A stretch of DNA of 64,000 bases from Hymenobacter telluris (GTDB lineage: Bacteria > Bacteroidota > Bacteroidia > Cytophagales > Hymenobacteraceae), in NCBI RefSeq assembly GCF_017313265.1, contig NZ_JAFLQZ010000010.1, positions 124,001 through 188,000 of the forward strand, written 5' to 3'. Shown in pieces: positions 18,222 through 26,433 of the stretch. The notes beneath the pieces were generated by a model. The model ran no database searches, had not been told where the DNA came from, and was given only the letters and a program-made list of their open reading frames with translations. Position 1 is the stretch's first letter. Each line of letters opens with the position of its first letter. Position numbers and translations under genes: made by a program.

Positions 18222-18692
18222 TTAAGAAGGCAGTAGCTGAATCGGACGATTCAAACTTTCTTCGAGCGAGATGAGCGTTTCCGTGCGTTCAATACCCTCA
18301 ATGAGCTGCATCCGGTCGTGGAGGACGTCGCGCAGGTGCTGCGTGTCGCGGCACACGATGCGGGCGAAGATGCCGTAAGCTCCGGTGGTGAAGTGGATAC
18401 TAACAACTTCCGGAATTTCGCGGAGCTGCTCGGCTACACTGGCATACACCGAACTCTTTAGCAGATAGATGCCCAAGAAAGCATTGACGCCATAGCCGAG
18501 CTTCTGATAATCAATCTGAAGCGTTGCGCCCTTCACAATCCCAAGTTCCTCTAACCGCGCCATCCGTACGTGCACTGTTCCGCCCGATACATGGACTTTG
18601 CGGGCTATTTCCGTGTACGGCATCTTGGCATCCTGCATCAACAAATCCAGAATTTTGCGGTCGGTGTCGTCAAGTTCGTAATTCTTAGCCAT
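18222..18692 (-). CDS. Lrp/AsnC-family transcriptional regulator
   Basis: A 156-residue protein with the typical two-domain plan. The N-terminal HTH (LDDTDRKILDLLMQDAKMPYTEIARKV then SGGTVHVRMARLEELGIVKG) is followed by a RAM ligand-binding/oligomerisation domain (GYGVNAFLGIYLL, ASVAEQLREIPEVVSIHFTTGAYGIFARIVCRDTQHL). Family members sense amino acids and regulate amino-acid metabolism. The specific ligand cannot be told. It is divergent from the tRNA-like unit at 18844 with a 150-base AT-rich gap. Confidence 0.95.
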   Translation of the reverse strand: MAKNYELDDTDRKILDLLMQDAKMPYTEIARKVHVSGGTVHVRMARLEELGIVKGATLQIDYQKLGYGVNAFLGIYLLKSSVYASVAEQLREIPEVVSIHFTTGAYGIFARIVCRDTQHLRDVLHDRMQLIEGIERTETLISLEESLNRPIQLLPS

Positions 18693-18801
18693 TTTGCAGG
18701 TGTTTGATTATATATATTAAAATCAGAACAGGTGTTTTCAAAAAACTTTGTAAATATTAGCGCAAATCTCTGCGATAATTTTACAATTCAAATCAAACTA
18801 C

Positions 18802-18809
18802 TACATTTG
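18802..18809 (+). promoter_or_regulatory. Predicted -7 promoter box of the tRNA-like unit
   Basis: TACATTTG matches the Bacteroidota -7 consensus TAnnTTTG, with a weak TTTT at 18779-18782 at the expected 19-base spacing. It lies 34 bases before the tRNA-like gene. A 7-base inverted repeat (ATAATCC and GGATTAT, 18812-18818 and 18834-18840) lies between the box and the gene. Confidence 0.5.
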
Positions 18810-18843
18810 TCATAATCCAACGCGAACGGCGCGGGATTATTCT

Positions 18844-18958
18844 TGTAGAGTGATGAAACTGGCAGACATACCCTCCTCTCTCGGGGGTGGTGATTCGGGA
18901 AAAACTGGTTTGGCGGCCGGCTAACTACACCGTGAAGGTTCGAATCCTTCTTCTACAG
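18844..18958 (+). tRNA. Aberrant class II tRNA-like gene (Leu-type D arm, loop triplet CTC)
   Basis: Cloverleaf parts are clear. The acceptor stem TGTAGAG (18844-18850) pairs with TTCTACA (18951-18957). The D stem is ATG/CAT with a Leu-type loop ending GGCAGA. The anticodon stem CCCTC (18871-18875) pairs with GGGGG (18883-18887), and the T arm is GAAGG-TTCGAAT-CCTTC (18934-18950). The oddities are the anticodon position reading CTC, which would decode the Glu codon GAG; T at position 37 instead of a purine; a G discriminator; and a 46-base variable region (18888-18933), about three times normal. CCA is not encoded. It may be a pseudogene, or an unusual tRNA with its own promoter and downstream terminator. 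Confidence 0.6.
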
Positions 18959-18991
18959 CACTGGGTGGATTAATGTGAGGAGGGAAAAACC

Positions 18992-19091
18992 GGGACGTAT
19001 CTGGGTGGGTACGTTCCTTTGCGAGAGGCAGCATCTGGGTGGGTGCTACCTTTTCATCAAGAGGCGGCATCTGGGTGGGTGCCGCCTTTTT
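18992..19091 (+). ncRNA. Three tandem hairpins sharing the loop CTGGGTGGG
   Basis: Directly after the tRNA-like gene lie three stem-loops: 18992-19017, 19027-19050 and 19063-19086. The stems differ (GGGACGT, GGCAGCA, GGCGGCA with partners), but the loops all contain TCTGGGTGGG. The second and third are followed by TTTT and TTTTT. A fourth copy of CTGGGTGG starts at 18961 next to the acceptor end. Changing stems with a constant loop indicates selection on RNA structure and loop sequence, or repeated duplication of a terminator-like unit. No open reading frame on the plus strand explains it. Confidence 0.55.
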
Positions 19092-19198
19092 GTTGCCTTT
19101 TAGGTCGGTTTGGTTCATTTTCAGGCATAGACGCCCGGGTTTTCAACTGGCTGCAAAGAAAAGCAAATCTTACGGCCTGCTATATGTAGGTTTCAATA

Positions 19199-19240
19199 AA
19201 AAGCCCGATTTGCAATGAAATTTGCAAATCGGGCTTTTTT
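19199..19240. terminator. Bidirectional terminator between tRNA-like unit and asparaginase gene
   Basis: AAGCCCGATTTGCAA (19201-19215) pairs with TTGCAAATCGGGCTT (19222-19236), with A and T runs outside. It can end both the plus-strand noncoding unit and the minus-strand gene that stops at 19273. Confidence 0.92.
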
Positions 19241-19272
19241 GGTTTCCATTTAAGCTAGCTCGTTTAATTCAG

Positions 19273-20415
19273 CTATTTATAAATGAGCACCTGGCTGCGG
19301 CCATCCTCCTTGATAAAGCCGCGGTACATGCCTTCGGAGTTGAAGGGCATGGTGATATTACCGGCGCGGTCCAAGCCTATCAGGCCACCGTTGCCTCCCA
19401 TAGCGCCCACTTTATCGATAACGGCTTGGGCGGCCTGGCTTAATGGAATCTTCTGGTATTCCATACGGGCAGCTACGTCGCGGGCCACAGTGGCCCGGAT
19501 GAAATACTCGCCCCAACCGGTACACGATACGGCGCAGGACTGGTTGTCGGCGTAGGTGCCGGCCCCGATGATGGGGGCGTCGCCGATGCGGCCGTAGCGT
19601 TTGTTGGTCATGCCCCCGGTGCTGGTAGCGGCAGCTAGGTTGCCTTGCTTGTCGAGGGCGACGGCGCCAACAGTGCCGTACTTGCGGCCTTCGGTGAAGA
19701 TGAGGTCCGCCAAGTCCTGTGAGCCAGCGGGCACTAATGCACTGCTTGGTTTACCGGCCTTGGTTTTGCCTTTGGCTTTGGTGGGCGCGGCCGGAACTGG
19801 GGCAGCTTTAATTGGCGTGTTCGGCTGGTTGGAAGGACCGGCGCTTTTCTCGGTGCTCAGTGCCTTTTGCAGTTGGTCGTAACGGGCCTGGGTGAAAAAG
19901 TAAGAAGGCTCCACAATATCCAGCCCTTGCTCACGAGCAAACTGCTCGGCGCCCGGGCCGGTCAGCAATACGTGCTCCGATTTCTCCATAACTGCCCGTG
20001 CGGCCGTAATGGGGTTGCGCACCACCGTAACACCCGCCACCGCGCCAGCACGCAGCTGCTCGCCTTCCATGATGGAGGCATCCATTTCGTTGCGCCCTTC
20101 ATGGGTGAATACGGCACCTTTGCCGGCGTTAAACAACGGGTTGTCTTCCAGCACCCGAATGGCCGCCTCTACGGCATCAAGCGCCGTGCCCCCGTCTTTG
20201 AGAATAGCGTGCCCAACTTGCAGGGCCTTGTTCAGCCCATCTTGGTAGGCTTTTTCCTGTTCGGCCGTCATGTTGGCTTTGGTGATGGTGCCCGCTCCGC
20301 CGTGGATAACCAGCGTGAAGGGCCCCGCCGGACTGGTTGCCGGAGCTGTTTGAGCCGTGGCGGGAGCCAGGTGGCTGAGTACTGCCGTAAACAGTAACAG
20401 TAAGGTCTTTTGCAT
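19273..20415 (-). CDS. Isoaspartyl peptidase / plant-type L-asparaginase
   Basis: From the ATG at 20415 the protein has 380 residues with a signal peptide (MQKTLLLLFTAVLSHLAPATAQ), so it is likely periplasmic. It is an Ntn-hydrolase: VIHGGAGTITKANM marks the N-terminal start of the fold, and KYGTVGAVALD carries the nucleophile threonine (T248), which becomes the new N-terminus after self-cleavage. STGGMTNKRYGRIGDAPIIGAGTYAD and GGLIGLDRAGNI complete the active site. It removes beta-aspartyl residues from peptides and/or hydrolyses asparagine. A Pro/Ala/Lys-rich linker (about residues 200-235) precedes the cleavage site. It lies downstream of dsbD on the same strand. Confidence 0.94.
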   Translation of the reverse strand: MQKTLLLLFTAVLSHLAPATAQTAPATSPAGPFTLVIHGGAGTITKANMTAEQEKAYQDGLNKALQVGHAILKDGGTALDAVEAAIRVLEDNPLFNAGKGAVFTHEGRNEMDASIMEGEQLRAGAVAGVTVVRNPITAARAVMEKSEHVLLTGPGAEQFAREQGLDIVEPSYFFTQARYDQLQKALSTEKSAGPSNQPNTPIKAAPVPAAPTKAKGKTKAGKPSSALVPAGSQDLADLIFTEGRKYGTVGAVALDKQGNLAAATSTGGMTNKRYGRIGDAPIIGAGTYADNQSCAVSCTGWGEYFIRATVARDVAARMEYQKIPLSQAAQAVIDKVGAMGGNGGLIGLDRAGNITMPFNSEGMYRGFIKEDGRSQVLIYK

Positions 20416-20441
20416 GTGAGTAGGCAATGGTATGACGCAAT

Positions 20442-20480
20442 ACGGCCCGCTCCTGGCTTGTACACCGAAGAGCGGGCCGT
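20442..20480 (-). terminator. Hairpin between dsbD-like and asparaginase genes
   Basis: Perfect 11-base arms (ACGGCCCGCTC and complement) with a 17-base loop. There is no T run on either strand, so it may attenuate or process the transcript rather than terminate it. Confidence 0.45.
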
Positions 20481-20500
20481 GAAAAATAAGCAGTTCTTGC

Positions 20501-22726
20501 TTAGCGGTTGGCAACGGGCTGGTTTTGCTGCCGATACCGCGCCAAACCCGCATCCAAAAACTTCACGAAAGCCTCGGCATCGGGCTCGTAGGCAATGGGC
20601 GTAGCCAAGGTGTGCTGCAAGTCGGCGGGGGCATTGGGGTCGAGCAGCACGTAGAAGGGTTGGGCGTTTACGTTGAAGCCGGTGAGCTGCAAATCGGCGT
20701 TTTTCTTGCCCAGCGTAGATTTCAGCTTATTATCATACTTGGAGGTGTACTGCTCGGCCGCGGGCAGCTCGGTTTTGTCGTCCACGTAGAGGGCCACTAC
20801 CACGTAGTCGTCGCGGAGGCGGCGCAGCACTTCCGGGTTGCTCCACACGGTGGCCTCCATCTTGCGGCAGTTCACGCAGGCGTGGCCGGTGAAGTCGATG
20901 AAGATAGGCTTGTTTTCGGCCTTGGCGCACCGCTTAGCCTGCTCCAGGTCGAAATAACCGGGCAGGCCGTGGGGCAACTCCAGAAACTCGTTGTAGCGCG
21001 GGGCCTCACACAAGGCATTCATTTTGGCAGTGGCAACTGGCGTAGCCGTAGCAGCCAGCGTGAAGTCGCGGCTGGACTGGGGCGGCAGATAACCGGCCAG
21101 CAACGGCAGCGGCGCCCCAAACAGGCCAGGTATCAGATAAGTCATGAAGCTGAACGCCAGCACCGCCATCAGCAGTCGGCCCACGCTCAGGTGGGTGAGG
21201 TCGGAATCGTGGGAAAGTTTGAACCGGCCCAACAGGTATAGCCCCAATAGGCCCGACAGCGCAATCCAGAGCACCAAGTAAATGTCGCGCGGCAACAGGT
21301 TCCAATGGTAGGCGAGGTCAGCCATGCTCAGGAATTTCAGGGCCAGCATCAACTCCACGAAGCCCAGCACCACCTTCACCGTGTTCAGCCAGCCGCCCGA
21401 GCGGGGCAGGCTTTTCAGCCAGGTTGGGAAGACAGCAAACAGGGTGAACGGCAGTGCAAAAGCCAGTGAGAAGCCTAACATCCCAATAACCGGCGTGATT
21501 CGCTCACCCCGCGCAGCCAAACCCAGGATGCTCGCCACAATAGGCCCGGTGCAGGAAAACGACACCACTACCAGCGTGAGAGCCATGAAGAAGACGCCGC
21601 CCCAACCGCCTTTGTCGGCTTGTGCGTCAATCTTATTAACCATGCCGTGGGGCAGCGTAATTTCGAATAAACCCAAAAAAGACAAACCGAATACCACGAA
21701 GACCGTGAAGAAAATCAGGTTCGGCAGCCAGTGCGTAGCAATTAGGTTCGGGCCATCTTCGCCCAGCAACGCTGCCACTACCACCCCAATCAGCACATAG
21801 ATTACGATGATGCTGAGGCCATATACAAAGGCTTTAAGGATGCCCCGCTGCCGGCTGTCGTTGCCGCTGGTGAAGAACGAAACCGTCATTGGAATCAGCG
21901 GAAACACGCACGGCGTAACAAGGGCGCTTAGCCCAAACAGAAAAGCACCAAACGCAAAAGCCAACAAGCTCTCCTTAGCCGGCTCAGCTCCGTTGGCCCC
22001 AACAGCTGCCGATGCCGCTACCGTAGCGGTGGTAGGTGCTGGCACAGATGCCATTGTATCATCAGAAGTAGCGGCTGAGGCAGCAGGCATGGTGGATGCC
22101 GGCGGCACAACAGCAGCCGTAACAGCAGTATCGATGGGGACAGCGGTAGCCGTAGGCGGAGCAGCTGGTGTGGCTACGGCGCCAGTGGGCGCGCCGGGTT
22201 TGGCGGGCTTGCTCTCAGGGGCTTGGGCAGGCACGGCGGCACCCGTTACGGTAATGGGGCCAAAGCTCAATGTTTCGTCGCCGGGAATGCAGCGGCCATC
22301 CACATCGGTGCAGCTTTGGTACTCCACGTTGGCCTTCACGGTGAGGGCGCCGGGCTGCAACACCCGAATGCGCTGCCGAATCTGGCCGGTTTTCTCGAAG
22401 TAGGTAACGTCGCCTTTAAATACCTCGTCGTAGTGTTTTTGCGAGTTGATGGACTTTGGCTTGCCTACTAGCTCATAAGCCGGGCTCTTCGTGAAGCTGA
22501 ACGTGAAAGCCGTGGGCCCCAGGTCGGGGTCGAAGTCGGTGGCGTAGAGGTGCCATTTGTCGTCGATGCGGGCATTCACAATGAGGTCCACTTCCTCGCC
22601 TGCCTTGGCCGTGGGCGAGCTAAGCGCCACCGACAACTTGGTGGGCGTCAGAACTTGGGCGGTGGCACCGGCCGCCGTGCCTAGCACCAGCAGCAGAACC
22701 AACAGAATATTCTTGAAGGAAGTCAT
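20501..22726 (-). CDS. dsbD: Thiol:disulfide interchange protein DsbD
   Basis: Starting at 22726 the protein has 741 residues. It shows a signal peptide, an N-terminal DsbD alpha domain with a Cys pair (YQSCTDVDGRC), then an Ala/Pro/Thr-rich linker. Next comes a multi-span membrane domain with the conserved LVTPCVFPLIPMTVSFF and SCTGPIVASILGLAA cysteines, and finally a periplasmic thioredoxin domain with CVNC (C617, C620). It passes electrons from cytoplasmic thioredoxin across the membrane to periplasmic proteins such as TlpA-type reductases, one of which lies at 46894. The full three-domain architecture is intact. The asparaginase gene follows it. Confidence 0.95.
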   Translation of the reverse strand: MTSFKNILLVLLLVLGTAAGATAQVLTPTKLSVALSSPTAKAGEEVDLIVNARIDDKWHLYATDFDPDLGPTAFTFSFTKSPAYELVGKPKSINSQKHYDEVFKGDVTYFEKTGQIRQRIRVLQPGALTVKANVEYQSCTDVDGRCIPGDETLSFGPITVTGAAVPAQAPESKPAKPGAPTGAVATPAAPPTATAVPIDTAVTAAVVPPASTMPAASAATSDDTMASVPAPTTATVAASAAVGANGAEPAKESLLAFAFGAFLFGLSALVTPCVFPLIPMTVSFFTSGNDSRQRGILKAFVYGLSIIVIYVLIGVVVAALLGEDGPNLIATHWLPNLIFFTVFVVFGLSFLGLFEITLPHGMVNKIDAQADKGGWGGVFFMALTLVVVSFSCTGPIVASILGLAARGERITPVIGMLGFSLAFALPFTLFAVFPTWLKSLPRSGGWLNTVKVVLGFVELMLALKFLSMADLAYHWNLLPRDIYLVLWIALSGLLGLYLLGRFKLSHDSDLTHLSVGRLLMAVLAFSFMTYLIPGLFGAPLPLLAGYLPPQSSRDFTLAATATPVATAKMNALCEAPRYNEFLELPHGLPGYFDLEQAKRCAKAENKPIFIDFTGHACVNCRKMEATVWSNPEVLRRLRDDYVVVALYVDDKTELPAAEQYTSKYDNKLKSTLGKKNADLQLTGFNVNAQPFYVLLDPNAPADLQHTLATPIAYEPDAEAFVKFLDAGLARYRQQNQPVANR

Positions 22727-22875
22727 TGGAAAAGAAAAAGCAACGAAAACGTAAGGGCAGCAAAGGTCGGTAGAAAGCCGAACAGCCATACTGGTTTAGG
22801 GGTTTCCAACAAAGTAAACACCTAGCAAGTTGTGACCAATTATAACTCAGCCGGAACCGCTTAGTCTGAATCACG

Positions 22876-22883
22876 TACTTTTG
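22876..22883 (+). promoter_or_regulatory. Predicted -7 promoter box for the CNNM/CBS gene
   Basis: TACTTTTG fits the TAnnTTTG consensus and lies 45 bases before the ATG at 22928. I see no clear -33 box at the expected spacing. Confidence 0.4.
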
Positions 22884-22927
22884 TAGTACCAAGGGAGCTG
22901 GGCCGCGTGAGCCCGACCCCCGGATCT

Positions 22928-24259
22928 ATGGCTTTAAATATATTCCTGACCGTTCTACTGGTATTGGTGAACGGGTTTTTTGTGGCAGCAGAGTTTGCCT
23001 TTGTTAAGGTTCGTTCTTCGCAAATCGACATAAAAGCGCAAGGCGGCAACCGCTTGGCCAAATTGGTGCAGCGCATGCTGCACGATCTGAACTTCTATCT
23101 GTCGGCCACCCAACTAGGCATTACCTTGGCTTCCCTGGCTTTGGGTTGGATTGGGGAAAGCGTGGTGGCGGAAGTGGTAATGGCGGTTATCGATAATTTC
23201 CATATTACCCTCTCCGCCAATGCGGTACACCAGATTTCGCTGGTTACCTCTTTCTCCATTATTACGGTGCTGCACATTGTGCTCGGCGAGCAGGCCCCCA
23301 AGGTGCTGGCTATTCAGAAACCTGAAAATACCACCATTGCCGTTGCGGTTCCGCTGTTTGCCTTCGCCTGGATTACCAAGCCATTCATCTGGCTGCTCAA
23401 CACGCTTTCCAATATGGTGGCGGGGCTGGTAGGCGGCGAAGTAACGCACGGCCCCGAGGCGCACTCAGCCGAAGAAATCCGGCTGCTGCTGGACCAAAGC
23501 AAGCAAAGCGGTGAAATCCAGGACTCCGAGCACGAGCTGATTGAAAACGTGTTCGAGTTCAACGACCGGATGGTAAAGCAGATTATGGTGCCCCGCACCA
23601 AGCTGTCGGCCATTGATGTGAATACGCCCCAGGACGGCATTCTGGAAACGGTGTACGACGAAGGTTTCTCCCGGATTCCGGTGTACGAGGGCAACATCGA
23701 CAATATTGTGGGGGTGCTTTACGTGAAGGATTTGCTGCAAATCATCCGGCGCAACGAGCCGATTGTGCTGCAAAAAATCATGCGGCCCGCTTACTTCGTG
23801 CCCGAAACCAAGAAGATTAACCGCCTGCTCCGGCAGTTCCAGCGCAAGCACATGCACATGGCCATCGTGAGCGACGAGTTTGGAGGCGTCTCCGGCATCG
23901 TCACCATCGAGGATATCATGGAAGAACTGGTAGGCGAAATCCAGGACGAGTACGATAATGAAGTACCGGTAGTGGAGAAAGTATCGGAAACGGAATACCG
24001 CGTGAATACCGCCACTGCCATTTCCGACGCCAACGAGTACCTCCCCTACCCCCTGCCCGAAGGCGACGATTACGAAACCGTGGGCGGCTTACTCAACGTT
24101 ATTTACGGCAACATCCCGGAAGTTGGCGACGTGGCCGTGCTCGACAACTACGAGTTTCGGGTACTGAAACGCTCCCGCCGTGCCGTAGAACTGGTGCAGC
24201 TGCGGGTAACCACTTCGGCCGAGCAAGAAGAGGAAGCCAACGAAGCGCTGAATCTGTAA
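22928..24259 (+). CDS. CNNM/HlyC-CorC family membrane transporter with CBS pair
   Basis: A 443-residue protein often labelled hemolysin. An N-terminal DUF21 membrane domain spans about residues 1-190, with AAEFAFVKVRSSQ and GEQAPKVLAIQKPE. Then comes a CBS pair (about 200-335; MVPRTKLSAIDVN, SRIPVYEGNIDNIVGVLYVKDLL, VSDEFGGVSGIVTIEDIMEELVGEIQDEYD) and a C-terminal CorC/HlyC domain (DYETVGGLLNVIYGNIPEVGD). CNNM proteins handle magnesium and related cations, with nucleotide binding at the CBS domains. A GTG seven codons earlier is possible, but the ATG places the first membrane span at the start. Confidence 0.93.
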   Translation: MALNIFLTVLLVLVNGFFVAAEFAFVKVRSSQIDIKAQGGNRLAKLVQRMLHDLNFYLSATQLGITLASLALGWIGESVVAEVVMAVIDNFHITLSANAVHQISLVTSFSIITVLHIVLGEQAPKVLAIQKPENTTIAVAVPLFAFAWITKPFIWLLNTLSNMVAGLVGGEVTHGPEAHSAEEIRLLLDQSKQSGEIQDSEHELIENVFEFNDRMVKQIMVPRTKLSAIDVNTPQDGILETVYDEGFSRIPVYEGNIDNIVGVLYVKDLLQIIRRNEPIVLQKIMRPAYFVPETKKINRLLRQFQRKHMHMAIVSDEFGGVSGIVTIEDIMEELVGEIQDEYDNEVPVVEKVSETEYRVNTATAISDANEYLPYPLPEGDDYETVGGLLNVIYGNIPEVGDVAVLDNYEFRVLKRSRRAVELVQLRVTTSAEQEEEANEALNL

Positions 24260-24310
24260 GCAGTTGCCAGTTGTCAGATATCGTACTGGTAACCGACAAC
24301 TCGCAACTCA

Positions 24311-24823
24311 TTATTTCAGCCAGCTAGCATACAGCACGTAATTATCGGCGGTGCGGGCTAAGTTGGCGCGCTGCTCGTCGGTTACGGGCTTAATGCGGCG
24401 GGCCGGAATGCCAGCGTACAGATAGCCCGGTTCACACTGGGTGTTTTCCAGCACCACGGCCCCTGCCGCAATAATACAGCCGGCACCTACCACGGCGTGG
24501 TCCATCACAATAGCACCCATGCCAATCAGTACGTCGTCTTCGATGGTGCAACCGTGGGCAATGGCTTTGTGCCCGATGCTCACGCGGGAACCGATGGTGA
24601 GGGCGGCTTTCTGATAGGTGCAGTGTAGCACCGCGCCATCCTGGATGTTGGTTTGGTTGCCGATGCGGATGCTGTTCACGTCGCCGCGAATAACGGCGTT
24701 GAACCACACCGTGCAGTTTTCGCCCAGCACCACGTCGCCGATGATGGTGGCGTTGTCGGCTACGTAGCAGTTGGCCCCGAGCTGGGGTAAGATTCCGTGG
24801 ACGGGGAGAAGTAGAGCGGGCAT
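24311..24823 (-). CDS. Gamma-carbonic anhydrase family protein
   Basis: From the ATG at 24823, 170 residues of left-handed beta-helix hexapeptide repeats (ATIIGDVVLGENCTVWFNAVIRGD, then GSRVSIGHKAIAHGCTIEDDVLIGMGAIVMDHAVVGAG). The histidines expected to bind metal at subunit interfaces are present (VLHC, IGHKAIAHGC). This size matches YrdA/PaaY-like trimers. Carbonic anhydrase activity is possible but not assured in this subfamily. The longer open frame upstream adds 33 residues of non-conserved sequence. Confidence 0.93.
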   Translation of the reverse strand: MPALLLPVHGILPQLGANCYVADNATIIGDVVLGENCTVWFNAVIRGDVNSIRIGNQTNIQDGAVLHCTYQKAALTIGSRVSIGHKAIAHGCTIEDDVLIGMGAIVMDHAVVGAGCIIAAGAVVLENTQCEPGYLYAGIPARRIKPVTDEQRANLARTADNYVLYASWLK

Positions 24824-24996
24824 ACGGAAAGGAAGGTTGAGGTTGTCGTTCGGTGAGGCTGCTTGAGGCTGCCGCTGCAAACCTACGCTCGAAAATTTCT
24901 TCCCGGTGAATCTGCTTGCCAAGCGCTAGGTCTTCCAGTTGATTTCACTTACTTGCTGACTATCTGCCACCTCCGGCAGCACAAAAGGTTTACGCC

Positions 24997-25356
24997 ATGC
25001 AGCAGCCCTTTTTCTCTGCCGACCAGGAAACCCGCCAGTGGACCACTTTTCTGCACCTCTCGTTGCTGGCTGGCGTGCTGGTGCCGGGGGCAGGCTTTGT
25101 GCTACCGATTGTGCTCTGGCAACTCAAAAAAAACGAACTACCCGGCGTTGATGCCCACGGCAAAGTGGTAACCAACTGGGTAATCAGCTCCCTGATTTAC
25201 GGCGCCATCAGCGGCATGCTAATTTTTGTGTTGATTGGTCTACCGCTACTAGGCATTTTAGCGGTGCTAGGGCTTATCTTTCCCATTATTGGGGCCATCA
25301 AAGCCAACAACGGCGAGTTGTGGGTGTACCCGCTTTCCATCCGATTTTTCTCGTAG
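24997..25356 (+). CDS. DUF4870 domain membrane protein
   Basis: A 119-residue protein with the DUF4870 pattern. The N-terminal segment (FFSADQETRQWTTFLHLSLLAG) precedes a first span with PGAGFVLPIVLWQLKK, and then come two closely spaced hydrophobic spans with a glycine-rich loop (VLIGLPLLGILAVLGLIFPIIGAIKANNGE). Its function is unknown. The gene ends four bases from the convergent radical SAM gene. Confidence 0.88.
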   Translation: MQQPFFSADQETRQWTTFLHLSLLAGVLVPGAGFVLPIVLWQLKKNELPGVDAHGKVVTNWVISSLIYGAISGMLIFVLIGLPLLGILAVLGLIFPIIGAIKANNGELWVYPLSIRFFS

Positions 25357-25359
25357 CAG

Positions 25360-26343
25360 CTAACGAACCAGCATTCGTTTCCAGGTGCCCTTCTCCCAGT
25401 TGTATTTGAGGGTGCTAGGCAACGCCTGCCAGAAGTATTTGCTGGTTTCAACGGCGAAGCTGGGCTGCATATAGCAATTAATGGTGCAGCCTTCGCACTG
25501 CGGCAACCGGCCTTCCAGCGCGGCCAACTGCTGTACCTGCTGCGAATTATATAAGTCGAAAAGCTGCCCGTCGATGGCAAATTTCTGCTCGCCCAAATGG
25601 TAGCACGGCAGCACCAGCTCGTTGGAAGGGGATATAACGAGCGTAGTGCTAGCGGCCCGGCACACCGGCGCAGCTACGTGGTTGCCCCCGTCGCGGCGGA
25701 GTTGGATGAAGGCTTCATTGAGGTACACGCCCTTGCGCTGCCCGAAGGCCGATAGGTAGTCCAACTCCTCGGCGGTTAGCTGCTCGCCGGTTTCCACGCT
25801 GTTGTACTCGAAAGCCGGGTTCAGAATCAACATCAGCTTGTTGGGCTGCGCGATGTCGCGGTACACAGCTTCCAGGTCGTGCAGGTTTTCGCGGAACACG
25901 GTGAACAAGATGTCGGGCCGTTCCCCCAGTTCCCGCGCCACCCGGATGCTTTCCAGCACAAAATCATAGCAGGCCACGCCGCGGCCTTTGTCGTGCACTT
26001 CCTTCTCGGATGCATCGAGCGAGAAATGCAGCATATCCACTTTGCCCCGCAGCTTCTCGGCGTATTTCGGATACAGCAGGCAATTGGTGGTAAGTGTGGT
26101 GATGAAGCCCATATCGTGCGCCAGACCCACAAACTCGTGTATCTGGCGGTGCAGCAGCGGCTCGCCACCCGTGAAGTCCACCACCGACACACCCAGCTTC
26201 TTCAGGTCGCGCAAGTTGCGTTCCACATCCTCCAGCTGAATATAGGGCGAGGGTTTCTCCCAAATATCACAGAACGAGCACCGCGCATTGCACCGATACG
26301 TGACGTAATAATTGCACAGAACCGGATGACGAACTAAGCGCAT
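25360..26343 (-). CDS. Radical SAM protein with C-terminal cysteine cluster
   Basis: A 327-residue protein with the canonical CxxxCxxC (C18, C22, C25 in YRCNARCSFC) that binds the SAM [4Fe-4S] cluster, followed by VVDFTGGEPLL. The C-terminal part contains further cysteines (VCRAA, LPCYHLGE, CEGCTINCYM), which suggests a SPASM- or twitch-like auxiliary cluster. Such enzymes often modify peptides or act on small molecules. No precursor peptide or obvious substrate gene is adjacent, so the substrate is open. An EndoIII-like gene lies 90 bases upstream on the same strand, with a short inverted-repeat-rich spacer between. Confidence 0.9.
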   Translation of the reverse strand: MRLVRHPVLCNYYVTYRCNARCSFCDIWEKPSPYIQLEDVERNLRDLKKLGVSVVDFTGGEPLLHRQIHEFVGLAHDMGFITTLTTNCLLYPKYAEKLRGKVDMLHFSLDASEKEVHDKGRGVACYDFVLESIRVARELGERPDILFTVFRENLHDLEAVYRDIAQPNKLMLILNPAFEYNSVETGEQLTAEELDYLSAFGQRKGVYLNEAFIQLRRDGGNHVAAPVCRAASTTLVISPSNELVLPCYHLGEQKFAIDGQLFDLYNSQQVQQLAALEGRLPQCEGCTINCYMQPSFAVETSKYFWQALPSTLKYNWEKGTWKRMLVR

Positions 26344-26433
26344 AGGATTGAGCTGTTAGCTGCTGGCTTGTAGTTGTTACCGCAGTGCCGCTTCAAAGCT
26401 AACAGCTAAAAGCCAGCCGCTACCAGCAAAACG

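Noticed and set aside
18921..19118. 65-residue minus-strand frame with repeated APTQM peptides
   Set aside because: It is antisense to the tRNA T arm and the hairpin array. The peptide repeats only reflect the repeated loop CTGGGTGGG.
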